64,000 nt of DNA from contig JAWDGP010000029.1 of NCBI GenBank assembly GCA_033675545.1, forward strand, positions 870,001 through 934,000, in the 5' to 3' direction. Positions 54,497-64,000 of the stretch are shown one piece after another. Each line of letters starts with the position of its first letter. Positions within the stretch are counted from its first letter, which is position 1. Under the pieces are notes generated by a model. The model was not told where the DNA came from, did not search any database, and was given only the letters and a program-made list of their open reading frames with translations. Position numbers and translations under genes: made by a program. The stretch is from Elysia crispata (Eukaryota; Mollusca; Gastropoda; Plakobranchidae).

Positions 54497-55196
54497 GATA
54501 AATCATATTTCATAATAATTATGGTCTACCTTTTTTTTTCTTCAATTTCAATAGTTTTGCTATGACATTTGAAATGCATGATTAATCTAGACCTGAAAAT
54601 TTTAGATTGAGATTTGTTCAATTAAAAAAAATGGATTGGGTTTTATTTTAGAAGTTCTATATTGAAAGATTTGCATCCAACTAAAATGAATCACATGTTG
54701 CATATATCTCATTCAAAGGTTTACACTGATATCAAGAACAATCCATTTTTGTTAGCTTCTCAGTAATGAGAAAAGCTGGAAATTATCAAAACTATCAGAG
54801 GAGAGAAAAGTTTCTTTACTCTTTTCAAATGGTAGACTATACAGGAATTTATCCAATGTCAAATTTAAAAGCCTGAGTACTTGTAATGAAAGAAGAGGAA
54901 ATAAAAGGGATTTCCTTTGGAGCTATTTTGTTACAGAATATCTTTTTCCTGAATTGTGCATTTTGTAAGACCTTTTTGTTGCTTTCATGACTATGCACAT
55001 TTGAGCATTGCTTCATTGGCCTGCAAAATCTTTCACCATAACGCGGCATAACTTGTTGTGATTTTCCAATCTATATTGGCTGGAGAATGAAAATAATAAA
55101 CATCTTGGAACCAGCCATAATAAGTTGCATATCAGAATTTGACATAAGATAAATTCCTATATATCCTATACATATTTATTATGTATGTATACATAT

Positions 55197-55234
55197 AAAG
55201 ATAGATAGATAGAGGGACACAGAGAGACACACAC

Positions 55235-55318
<84 letters not shown>

Positions 55319-55340
55319 CAGACAGACAGACAGACAGATC
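55197..55340. repeat. compound GATA/GA/GACA microsatellite
   Basis: GATA units (55197-55212), a GA tract (about 55240-55314) and GACA units (55318-55337) in an RRP12 intron. Confidence 0.94.
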
Positions 55341-55416
55341 TTCTCCCTAAAAAAAAATTCAGACATGTTTTTGCTCAACTTTCTGATTATTGTTATAATG
55401 CTCAATCAAAACTTAC

Positions 55417-55595
55417 CAAGAACTTTCTTTGAAGCTGAGGGATCCATAAAATCAACAATCTCATCTTCTCCCGTCTCCATCAGATAAGCCTGTTTATCTC
55501 TTCTTTTCGTTGCTTTTTTCATTTTAGCCCTACTTGCACTTTCATCATAATCATCTTCTAGCTCTGAGTCAGTGTCACGTAACAGGTCATCAATA
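55417..55595 (-). CDS. RRP12: RRP12, exon 9 in window
   Basis: Acceptor TTGGTTACAG, donor TTG|GTAAGT. Codes SIDDLLRDTDSELEDDYDES and later EIVDFMDPSASKKVLA. The xSIDDLL and FxDPxxxxxVLA motifs match RRP12. Phase 2 in (Ser codon split), phase 1 out. Confidence 0.92.
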
Positions 55596-56482
55596 CTGTA
55601 ACCAAAAATGAAATCATTGAAGATTTTCTCACGCATTACAAAAAAAAAGTATCTTTCTCTTACAGCATTTATGAAATTGTTTCGATGATTTTTGGCATGC
55701 AGTTCGTATAATTTTAGAAATTTTTTATATATGATCAACAAATTTTAAGAGTCTTCTCTGAACTATGTTTTCAACGACACATTCAAAGATGGATTCATGC
55801 AGAAAAATTCATTTTTCAACATATAACGATTGTATGCAATCAACATGAATTTTTAAAAGGATGTTACACAGCAAATTGTATGGATTTACTCAATTAAAGC
55901 AGGTTCAGATCTAGCTTTCACATGCTTGAATATAGGAGATTTTATACATCATTCAAATTGTAAAATTTGAAGAGACAAAGCAAAGGCTCATTCAAATTTA
56001 TAATACCTTTACTTTTGAGATCTCTAACAAAGTCTTGAGTAGGACAGCCAACAATTACCTCATGATTGAATTTAATTGAAAAAAAAATTAAAGTATTTCT
56101 AGCTTGTTTAAGAAAAACATGGCTTATTTTGACTTTTGACGAGCTTTATATAGATACCAACAAAGTTAAGTCTCTATTTCTAAAGTGGTGTTTCTATCTC
56201 ATAGCCAGAATGTCAAAAAGACCTTAATGAGATGGTGAAAGGAAAAGTAAAATGTGAGGAGTATAAAATAGTACTGACTAGCTTCAATGCAGAGTTAGTT
56301 ACCGCTCATAATTTTTTTTTCATTGGATTCTTTGGCTATAATAAATTTTGTGAACAAAACATGAAGATGAGTGGGAGAAAAAAAAATGATAACTCGAACA
56401 GCATTAAGATTTAGAAACAACAGAAAATCCTGTGTTGGGTAACAATTTTTCATTTCATTAAAGATCAATAGCCTGTGCTTGC

Positions 56483-56644
56483 CTTTCTGGCTCTGGTTTC
56501 CCAGAATCTTCATCATCACTGTCAGTTTCATCTTTACTTTCATTTTCCTTTTCCTTCTTTTTCTTGGCTCTCTCATTAGATTTGTAGATGCTCTTCAAAA
56601 GCTTGTGAATGCTTTCTTGTGTCATGCTGAGTATGAGCTCATAT
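56483..56644 (-). CDS. RRP12: RRP12, exon 8 in window (GC donor)
   Basis: Acceptor TATATTCAG. Codes YELILSMTQESIHKLLKSIY then a Lys/Glu-rich and acidic stretch ending SGKPEPE. The only end that joins in frame to exon 9 is after GAAAG before GCAAGC, a textbook GC donor (AG|GCAAG). A GT at AAAGTAAAG upstream gives the wrong phase and an early stop. Confidence 0.88.
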
Positions 56645-57240
56645 CTGAATATAAAGCAAATGCATTATTGAAATAACTGAATGAAAGGGGATATTCTGGA
56701 CATTTTGTTATAAAAAAAAAAGAAACGACTAAATATAACTTGAGAGAAAATTGAAGAGTTTTATGCTTAACATTTTACATTATTTCTTAGCATTACATGA
56801 ACTATTGATGTGCTATATTGGTCACATTCTTAATCTCTAAAATATAAGAATTGCATAAAATAATGATTTTCTGGAGGAATGTGTCTGATATGTTGTGAAA
56901 TATTAAAGAAAAATAGGAAAATTTGTATTTTTCAACTTCCATCTTATTTGCCAAAATTTAAAAGCTACATTATTTGTTAAGATTTTTCTTCATTTAGCTC
57001 AGATAACTTTCAAGTCAAAATTTCAGATTTTTTCCCAGTAAGGAAAATATAAATGTGAAGGCTAATATTAAATGCATTCCAAATACTTCCACTACCACCC
57101 AATAATCTTTATGCACCAAATACGCCTTATCCTTTCACAATGATGGGATTAGAACTTCCCTTGAAAATCCTAGAAAGAATTGGCTACCTCCAGAATTCAA
57201 GTTACTCAAGAATAACTCAAAGTGTACAAAACATTCATAC

Positions 57241-57326
57241 CCAAATTTCTTAATTAGCTTCACATAGATGATCTTTGTTAGACGCCTCATATTTCCTTTC
57301 ACTGCAATCTCATGCAAGCTGTTCAG
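57241..57326 (-). CDS. RRP12: RRP12, exon 7 in window
   Basis: Codes LNSLHEIAVKGNMRRLTKII then YVKLIKKFG. The KLIKKFGxEL junction with exon 8 is conserved in the family. Phase 0 in, phase 2 out, donor TTGG|GTATGA. Confidence 0.92.
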
Positions 57327-58145
57327 CTAAAAAATGAAAAAAAATGGATAAAACAATTATATTAAAGTAGTATGTTACAGCTTTAAGATTTTCTTTTGCC
57401 TTCATTAGTTACAGCTTATGCTTAAAATAATGCACTCTTTTTATATATGAATTTTGTAATAAAAATTTTGAGATATGATGGAGATCTTTCGATTTTTTTA
57501 TGCAAGGAAATAATTTAACAGGCAGCTGAATAATTCATACTTGTAGAAATAGAAATATAAGGAAAAAAAAAGAAGAAAAAAAACAACTTCAAGTTCCTTA
57601 ATTATAATTATATCTGCATATATACTTTATCTTAAATTGCAAGCAAATACTTTGGGGTAAATGAAAATAAATTTTGATTAACATTAAGACTGAACTGAAT
57701 TTTGTAAAGCTCAAAAGTGTCTCGGTGAGAAACATCTAAAGAATACAAGAGTGCAATTTTATTAACTCAAATGAAGGTATAGATATTAACATGATTCTCT
57801 TGATACTGATTCTATTTGAATTCTTGTAAAAGAAAACAAAATGTATCATGGTGATGGTATGGTATGATAAAAAGAGTTTTCTGTTCACTTTTGTACAATA
57901 GGTTCACATATTTGATCATACTCATCACTCTTTTGTCAGGATGAATTTTTTTTAAAATTTTCTCTGTATTTTTTTTACATACAAAATTAATTTGTTTATG
58001 TTGAAAGAAATGTCTTTTCTTTTATATCAATCTTAATAAATATGCATAAATATGCAATTCAAAATTTGTAAATTTCAATTAATTACAAACGAACATAAAT
58101 TTCAAAGAAAAGTATTGGTTGCTTTTTTTTGTTTGTTCTACTAAC

Positions 58146-58303
58146 CAAATCCTTTAGATGGGCAGCCAAAACTGTATTATCATATGCAGACAAAAGAACT
58201 TTGATGAAACCCAAGGCTGTTTTTATTATCTCCCTTGTCTTTATCGTGAGAAGCAAATGCACACTTTCTATTAAGTTATCCAGAACTGAGCCCATCAAGC
58301 GGC
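58146..58303 (-). CDS. RRP12: RRP12, exon 6 in window (HEAT region)
   Basis: Codes RLMGSVLDNLIESVHLLLTI, then KTREIIKTALGFIKVLLSAY, HEAT-type helices. The TREIxKxALGFIKV motif is characteristic. Acceptor ATTTGCAG, donor TTTG|GTTAGT, phase 1 in, phase 0 out. Confidence 0.93.
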
Positions 58304-59102
58304 CTGCAAATATTGGAAAGAAACATTGATAGTAAACATTTTAAATTTGGACTTAAAAAATTGATATCAGAATAAATGTGTTTGAGCTAATTTAATTTTT
58401 CTTTGGAAGCTGACATAGAATTTCACCTTTTTTTTTCTAATTTGATATTTATCTGAAAAGGTTTAGATTCATTTAAATTAGCATTTCCTCTTTCTTCTTA
58501 TAATTGTTTGCAATAGCAGTGAAAGTCACTTACTTTAGAGTCTGAAATTTTTGAAACGACCCTTTTGACTATTACACATCAAAAGGCCTAGCCCGCATAA
58601 ACTATAAATATCTGACAGATCTGACCAATGGGAAAAACAACTTTAAGTAGAGAAGCTCAACCAAGTAATTGTTTTTCAAACGGTCAAGTAAGCCTAAGAG
58701 TCCTCAACTATTCAAAAACTCATGCCCTCTCATCTCTTCGGTTCTTTTTCTTAATTGCAACTCAATCCTTAATATAACTTTATAGCTACAGTTCATAAAT
58801 ATTTCATCAAAATGCATTTCAAATATCTATTATCAATAACATGAAACATATTCAATTATATCTTCAACTCTCTTTATGAATTAAAAAGCTAAAGCTTTCA
58901 AAATTCCTTCAACTGTGGTTCAAAGCATATGGCTTACATGCCTAACAAATTAAGCAAGACGAAAGAATTAACAACGTTAGAGTTTTCAAATTAATCCAGA
59001 GTAGACCGCCCATTCAATTTTTACCTACTTCTGAGATCTATGAGTTTGCAACCTTCACCAACAATATTTGCCTTAAAAAAAAGGTAGATTTAGTGAACTA
59101 AC

Positions 59103-59210
59103 CTTTGTAATGGTAGACTAAACGTGTCAGTGCCAGCAATGTTGCACTTATCATGTGTGGGGACCCAGCCAGCCCAGCCACAACCTTATTTACAAAATCT
59201 CCTAAGCTCT
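59103..59210 (-). CDS. RRP12: RRP12, exon 5 in window (HEAT region)
   Basis: Codes SLGDFVNKVVAGLAGSPHMI and SATLLALTRLVYHYK. Phase 1 in and out, donor AAAG|GTTAGT. HEAT-like amphipathic helices with the LALTRLxxxxKG motif of RRP12. Confidence 0.9.
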
Positions 59211-59557
59211 CTGTTGAAATACATGCAAGGTAATATCAAAGTAATAAAATTCAAATAATGTCATATTTATTTCTAATTAAAAAATTAAAAGATACTGGAA
59301 TAAAGGGAAAAGGTTGGAATATGCTCAAATTTAATGATTGTGTTGAAAGTGGACTTTCTGGGATTGTCACAGGTGATGAAATTTTCAATTTTGTTGATCC
59401 AAAAAAACTTCTTTAAGTAGACCCATATTTCATTATAAACTTTACTGAAGATTATATTGGATTATTTGATAAGAGTAATTTAATAATCAAACTTTTTCCA
59501 AGAATTGCAGTGCAATAAAAATGAAAAAAGTAGATGAGAAACAAAACAAATTGTTAC

Positions 59558-59750
59558 CGTTCTCTTCGACTTCAGTATTCCATTTGATGTAAGTTTCAGA
59601 CATTGCAACAACTAACTCAAAAGCTGCTGATCTGGCCTTGACACCAATTTCTTTTGTGCACAAAATAGCTTCAGGTAGTGTTGCTGTGAGAAAACTCTCG
59701 TTCTTTTCCTTCAGACTTGCATAGATCAGCTTTAGGCATCGCAGCCTGGG
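59558..59750 (-). CDS. RRP12: RRP12, exon 4 in window (HEAT region)
   Basis: Codes PRLRCLKLIYASLKEKNESF and EAILCTKEIGVKARSAAFEL. The PRLRCL and EVILCTKExxxxAR blocks are conserved in RRP12. Phase 0 in, phase 1 out, donor AACG|GTAACA. Confidence 0.93.
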
Positions 59751-60768
59751 CTGTAGTGTTAATAAAAAGAATTATAAAAAATGTTGTAATTAAATACATC
59801 GTTTAAAACATTGTGCCACCAATGAAAAGAAAAAATAAAAAAAATTTTCCTTTCAAGTATTAAACATGAGAAAAATAATGTCTGAAGTTTGAAAGTTCCA
59901 GAATTTACTATGAATATTTATTTTATACATTAAGACAGAATCAATTTTCAAATAGTTTTTTTTCCAAAAAAGCAAGGCATTAAAGTTTCATTTCAATATA
60001 CTGTTGATATCATTGACTGCACTTTTATGCCTTCAATTCATCTATAACTTCAATGATTAACTGAAATATATTTAAGGTTTCACATAGCTCTATTATTTAA
60101 GAATGCACATGTCCAAATAAGAGGGTCCAACCAGAGGCTACTTTTATCATCACTCTAGACATAGAATGTCTAAATCTCTCTCCTACATTGCACATTTTAA
60201 GTGCCTGTGGGGTGAAAATGAGAGGTGGCCTGCAAATTTTTGGAGTCAATGACTATTGTGGACAAACTCTGGTTTCCATATGTTCTGAAAACCCAGTAAA
60301 TTCCCTGCATAAAGTTTCTATTTTTCAGTATCTTAATATTTGGCTGATATATGGCTCAAAATCTAACACAAGGTTAGGGAAGGAGCAAGTGATAAAACCT
60401 CGTTTAGAGTTAGGAAAAGTTTTCATGCAGAGTTGCAGGTATCTTCATTAGAACACTAAATAACATTATTTAAAGTTGCTTTTGGGCTTTGTAACTTTTT
60501 GACACAATAGAAAAATAGATGATTGTTCAACAGGTGCTAAAACATGGGCAATGGGCAACCTCACTTGACATTATGGAGGGACATAAGCAATAACATTTTG
60601 TAATGTTCTTGCAGCATTTGCTGTTTTTTTTTTTACACTGTTTCTCAAGTGTTTCTTGAATAAAATCTGATGATCAGATACCAAAAACATTAGAGCATGT
60701 TTCCTTATTACATTTTAAAAAATAAAACATATCTCTTACTATGGGAAAAATAAATCCCCAACACTCAC

Positions 60769-60927
60769 TGCTTTAGAAGATGGGCTTGACTTAGACAGAG
60801 ATGAAAGAAGAGTTTTGCTGATTTCATCAAGATTGGAGTTCAAAAGATTGACGCATTCAGAAGTTTGGCATGAGCAAATCTCTTCAAGTAGACGGTAAGA
60901 CTTTTTCTGAATTGTCTTGTCTGAAAT
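60769..60927 (-). CDS. RRP12: RRP12, exon 3 in window (HEAT region)
   Basis: Codes ISDKTIQKKSYRLLEEICSC and on to SLSKSSPSSKA. The acceptor CTTCCTTTAG at 60928 is chosen over the nearer CAG at 60921-60923 because only it keeps phase 0. The DKxxQKKxYRxLEE motif is diagnostic. Donor AAAGCA|GTGAGT. Confidence 0.93.
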
Positions 60928-61392
60928 CTAAAGGAAGAAACAGTACATGATATCTAATTTCAAAGCACTTTTAATTTCCAGAAAAGTAGAGAATCTGTTT
61001 ATGAGAATATGATTTTTTGTTCATCACTTGTAATATCTAATAGCTTTTTTTGCAAAACAAATAGACATGTTATCTTTCAAGGATATTCATAGACAAAATA
61101 AGCCTTTTGTGTAATTTTTAGACATATTAGTCATTTTTAGGTCTCCAATAAAATGTTACATAATTAACTACTCGAACAAGCAAGCCTAGAACTTGACAAA
61201 AATATAAATAAAAAGTTAAGGCCTTCACAAATTCTGTAAAATACTATCAGATAAAAGATGAGTTAAGACTTTTCAAAAAAAAATTTTTTTATCCAGTTTT
61301 TCAATCACATTATATTCATATATGAATGGAATGACAAATGTAGATTCTAAAAAAAAGTTTGACGGATATAGGAGAGCGAAAAAATGAACCAC

Positions 61393-61486
61393 CTTTAACT
61401 GAGACAAGGACAACTTGAAAATCTGCTTCAAATGCCTTTGGTCAGCATATGGAATAAGAGCAATTGTAAGGTCCATCAGTGAAGCA
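61393..61486 (-). CDS. RRP12: RRP12, exon 2 in window (HEAT region)
   Basis: Codes ASLMDLTIALIPYADQRHLK then QIFKLSLSQLK. Phase 2 in, phase 0 out, acceptor TCCACTACAG, donor AAAG|GTGGTT. Confidence 0.85.
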
Positions 61487-61814
61487 CTGTAGTGGATTAT
61501 ATTAAAAAAAAAAATGGTTTGTAAATTATTGTTTGACTTGATACTTTATTTCAAAAGCTACAATAAAATTTCAATCAGGAGGGGAAAAGAACAATCAAAA
61601 TAAAAAGTTATTCGGCAAGGCAATAAAGAAATGCAAATTTGTACATCACAAACCTTTTGAAACTTTTTCCACAGAGAAGATTTTAATAATGATGATAAAT
61701 AACCTGTGATCTAGACACTGTCATGAAATTATGTTTTAAAACGTATTTCTCTCTCTGAATAAAATACTTTCATTTTTCAGAATGTTATACATTCAAAGGA
61801 AAATATTACATTAC

Positions 61815-61882
61815 ATTCTGAAAACTCCAATGCCTTCTTCTGCAATCTTGCCAAGGGCCCTGTCAATGAATCCAATCAGCAG
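61815..61882 (-). CDS. RRP12: RRP12, exon 1 in window (most 5' exon found)
   Basis: Fifteen exons found here (down to 48432) join without a phase break into 1,782 bases, 593 residues plus stop. RRP12 is a nucleolar HEAT-repeat, karyopherin-like protein needed for maturation and export of both pre-ribosomal subunits. It is about 1,300 residues long in human and yeast of similar order, so this is the C-terminal half: HEAT region (exons 1-7), then an acidic and basic disordered tail. This exon codes LLIGFIDRALGKIAEEGIGV, acceptor TTTTTTTCAG, donor AGAAT|GTAATG. It starts in phase 0, so the protein continues upstream, but no further exon is found before 64,000. A TTTTTCAGCTTATTGATTGG block at about 62115-62140 (minus) looks like a decayed copy of this exon's acceptor end. 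Confidence 0.82.
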
Positions 61883-64000
61883 CTGAAAAAAAAAGATAAA
61901 AGCCAAAGTTAAGAATAAAGAGATATATGTCCATTCATCATTTACTATAAATCCTTCAATGTCTCAGTAAGTGACCATTTCAAGAGTGCTATATTGGCAG
62001 ATTAGACAAATACACTTAATTATGTCCATAAATTCCATATTATAAATCAAGGTAATGCCAAGTAAAAATTCCAAGAATATTATACTGGCAGGTTATTTCA
62101 AATTATTGCCTTCTTCATTTCCAATCAATAAGCTGAAAAAAAAAAAAAAAAAAAAAGAGATTGAGAGAGAATTTTTTAAACCATTGTGTTTTCCTTTTTA
62201 TCGAAGAATTTTCATGCAACATTTAAAAATTTCAAAACTTATACTTATGAAAACTGCATCTTCAGAGGAAAGATGACTGACTGATAGAAACATCATTTCT
62301 GATGATCATTATCTCAACATTTTTTTCAACCAGTTTGGTGAGAAAAAAATAGAATCAAAGTATAAACGCTTGATATTTCCACAGCCTCTGTCTTGTTATT
62401 TCACCAACTTAAATCTTAAAATAGATCCGTTAGATCATGATTGTACTTAACTATGATATCATCAAACTAAAGCCTCCACCAGTGAATATAACTTAATGAG
62501 CAGTTAAAGTATTGTATATGTGTATGAATTTCTTAGATCAGATCTTTCAGCATTTGTTAAAGATACTTCGTAGCTTCACTGTTTAAAAGCAAAAATTATT
62601 ACCACAATAAACAATGGATCGTTATCCCTGAAAAATATGACACAATTATGTTGGATTTTTCTTCTTAATTTTCGATAAGGATCATATCCATTTGAAATCC
62701 AAAATAGAAATAAATTTATATTCTTCTGAAATTGAAGAAAATGTTAGGAAATCTTATATTGCTATTGATTGAGTGAAAATTTGACATATACTTATTAATT
62801 AACAATCCATAAATTAAATTAATCAGTATCACTCCAGAGTTAAAGAACTTTGTAATCAACTTTAGTATTTTAACTGAATGAGAAGGTGTTTTTTTTTTCA
62901 TCATACAAGGTAACTAAGTCTTTATACAGTAGCGGAGCACTTAGTTTTCCTGCACTGACCTCTTGACCAGGGTCATTAATTATGCCTGACAGGTGAAATA
63001 CGGGTGTCCGGGCTCACTCCTCGCTGGGCTGCCCACTCACTGCTTATCTGCCGGCTAATCCGGAATTTGGGCTATAAAATTACAAAATTCACTATCTTCT
63101 AACATGCATTTTTTTAGTACAAATCCTGCCTAGAAATATATCAAATAAAAGCTGAGCATGTTCTCTTTAAGATGCAATTGTTCTCCTCACTCTGGGTCTA
63201 GGGAATCGAAAACTGCAGTGCTTTATGCTTTACTCATGCTTGAAGTGTCATTTTTTCATTTTGATTAATTGAGAGGTTGTTTTAAAAAAATCGGAACATT
63301 AAATTAAAAAAATTCTTATATCATTTTGATCAACAAGGATTAGTAAGTATTCATGTGAAGTTTCAAGTTGCTAGTATCATTCGTGTTTAAGCTATAGTCC
63401 GTTAATGACGGCTGTCGATCATTATCCACGTCTGTGGATGTTTCTACAACTAAACAATCCTGATAATTATATGTTTAGAAGCCAGATAAATTAAAACTAT
63501 ACTTATATTTAAAGTGAATAGTGAAAATTTAGCTGATTTTGATCTTATTTCATGAAAATGATGTATGATAAAAAAAAGTTAAGTTAAATTTGGAAGTATT
63601 GTGAATTATACGTATCTATAGGTTGTGGCGTAAAAAGATAACATCGGCGGCCTATATAATTTCATTTTGTACATCTATTTACACTCTTCATTTTGAAGCT
63701 TTTTGCATATTTTGGTATTTACTTTATTTTTATTTCAACTAATCTTGGAAATGATTTTCACATGACTTGTTTAAATAAACTATGTCGGGCTTGTGGATAG
63801 AGGAGTATAATATCAAGAAAAGCTAATCAAAGACGCTATTTATACACGAACTTTAAAAATGATCTGCTGTTGTGTCATCGGATAAATATTGACAAAGACT
63901 CTGAGTCTAAACATTCAACTGCTTAAACAGTCCACTCATCACAGGATCGGCTCAGCAATCATATTTTACATATCACTAGACAGACGATTCTCGTACAACA
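61883..64000. other. RRP12 upstream intron, no exon found
   Basis: AT-rich sequence with an A-run (62131-62155) and a GC-richer block at 62935-63075 (listed). As the protein must continue upstream, this stretch is most likely an intron of at least 2.1 kb. Confidence 0.6.
62935..63075. other. GC-richer block of unknown nature
   Basis: About 140 bases near half G+C in otherwise AT-rich sequence, with words such as GGGTGTCCGGGCTCACTCCT and CTGCCGGCTAATCCGG. One minus frame is open for about 31 codons (SRQISSEWAAQRGV). It could be a SINE or another short transposon; it does not look like an RRP12 exon because it lacks splice sites in phase. Confidence 0.35.

Overview
The window is nuclear DNA of an invertebrate animal. 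It is AT-rich, intron-rich and full of microsatellites, and it carries degraded retroelements, MITE-like elements and animal gene families (SRCR, RRP12). A mollusc, perhaps a gastropod, is my best guess from the general texture; no marker proves it.

Layout. Bases 1-12,000 hold no gene I can support: a 3' fragment of a LINE-type reverse transcriptase (minus strand, 1905-2843), two copies of a dispersed repeat of 600-830 bp (a third copy lies at 20.6 kb), and long ATT, CT, GA, TA and GATA tracts. At 12.1-14.0 kb there is a small two-exon plus-strand gene for a secreted cysteine-rich peptide of 76 residues. It has a TATA box, and its second exon lies between young and old tandem repeats that have copied its splice signals. 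Bases 15-24 kb have only a few unassigned exon candidates (18.1, 18.7 and 21.9 kb). A 2.44-kb minisatellite (57-bp unit, about 43 copies, open on both strands) fills 24.2-26.6 kb.

From 29.6 to 46.2 kb runs a seven-exon plus-strand gene whose splice phases all agree. It predicts an 876-residue protein with an N-terminal signal peptide or anchor, a long helical (probably coiled-coil) stalk and two C-terminal SRCR domains, so it looks like a scavenger-receptor or secreted recognition protein. Its fifth intron holds an internally deleted Ty3/Gypsy element with both LTRs. Three other introns hold microsatellites and short tandem repeats.

From 61.9 down to 48.4 kb the minus strand carries fifteen exons, with consistent phases, encoding the C-terminal 593 residues of the ribosome-biogenesis protein RRP12. 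The N-terminal half must lie beyond 64,000. Two of its introns appear to use GC donors. Its introns hold a second 57-bp minisatellite (about 22 copies), a TTAA-bounded inverted-repeat element and a smaller inverted-repeat element. The SRCR and RRP12 genes converge; between them lie a retroposon-like 3' tail (in the last SRCR intron), a pogo/Tigger-like MITE and a tRNA-like relic. I see no functional link between the three genes.
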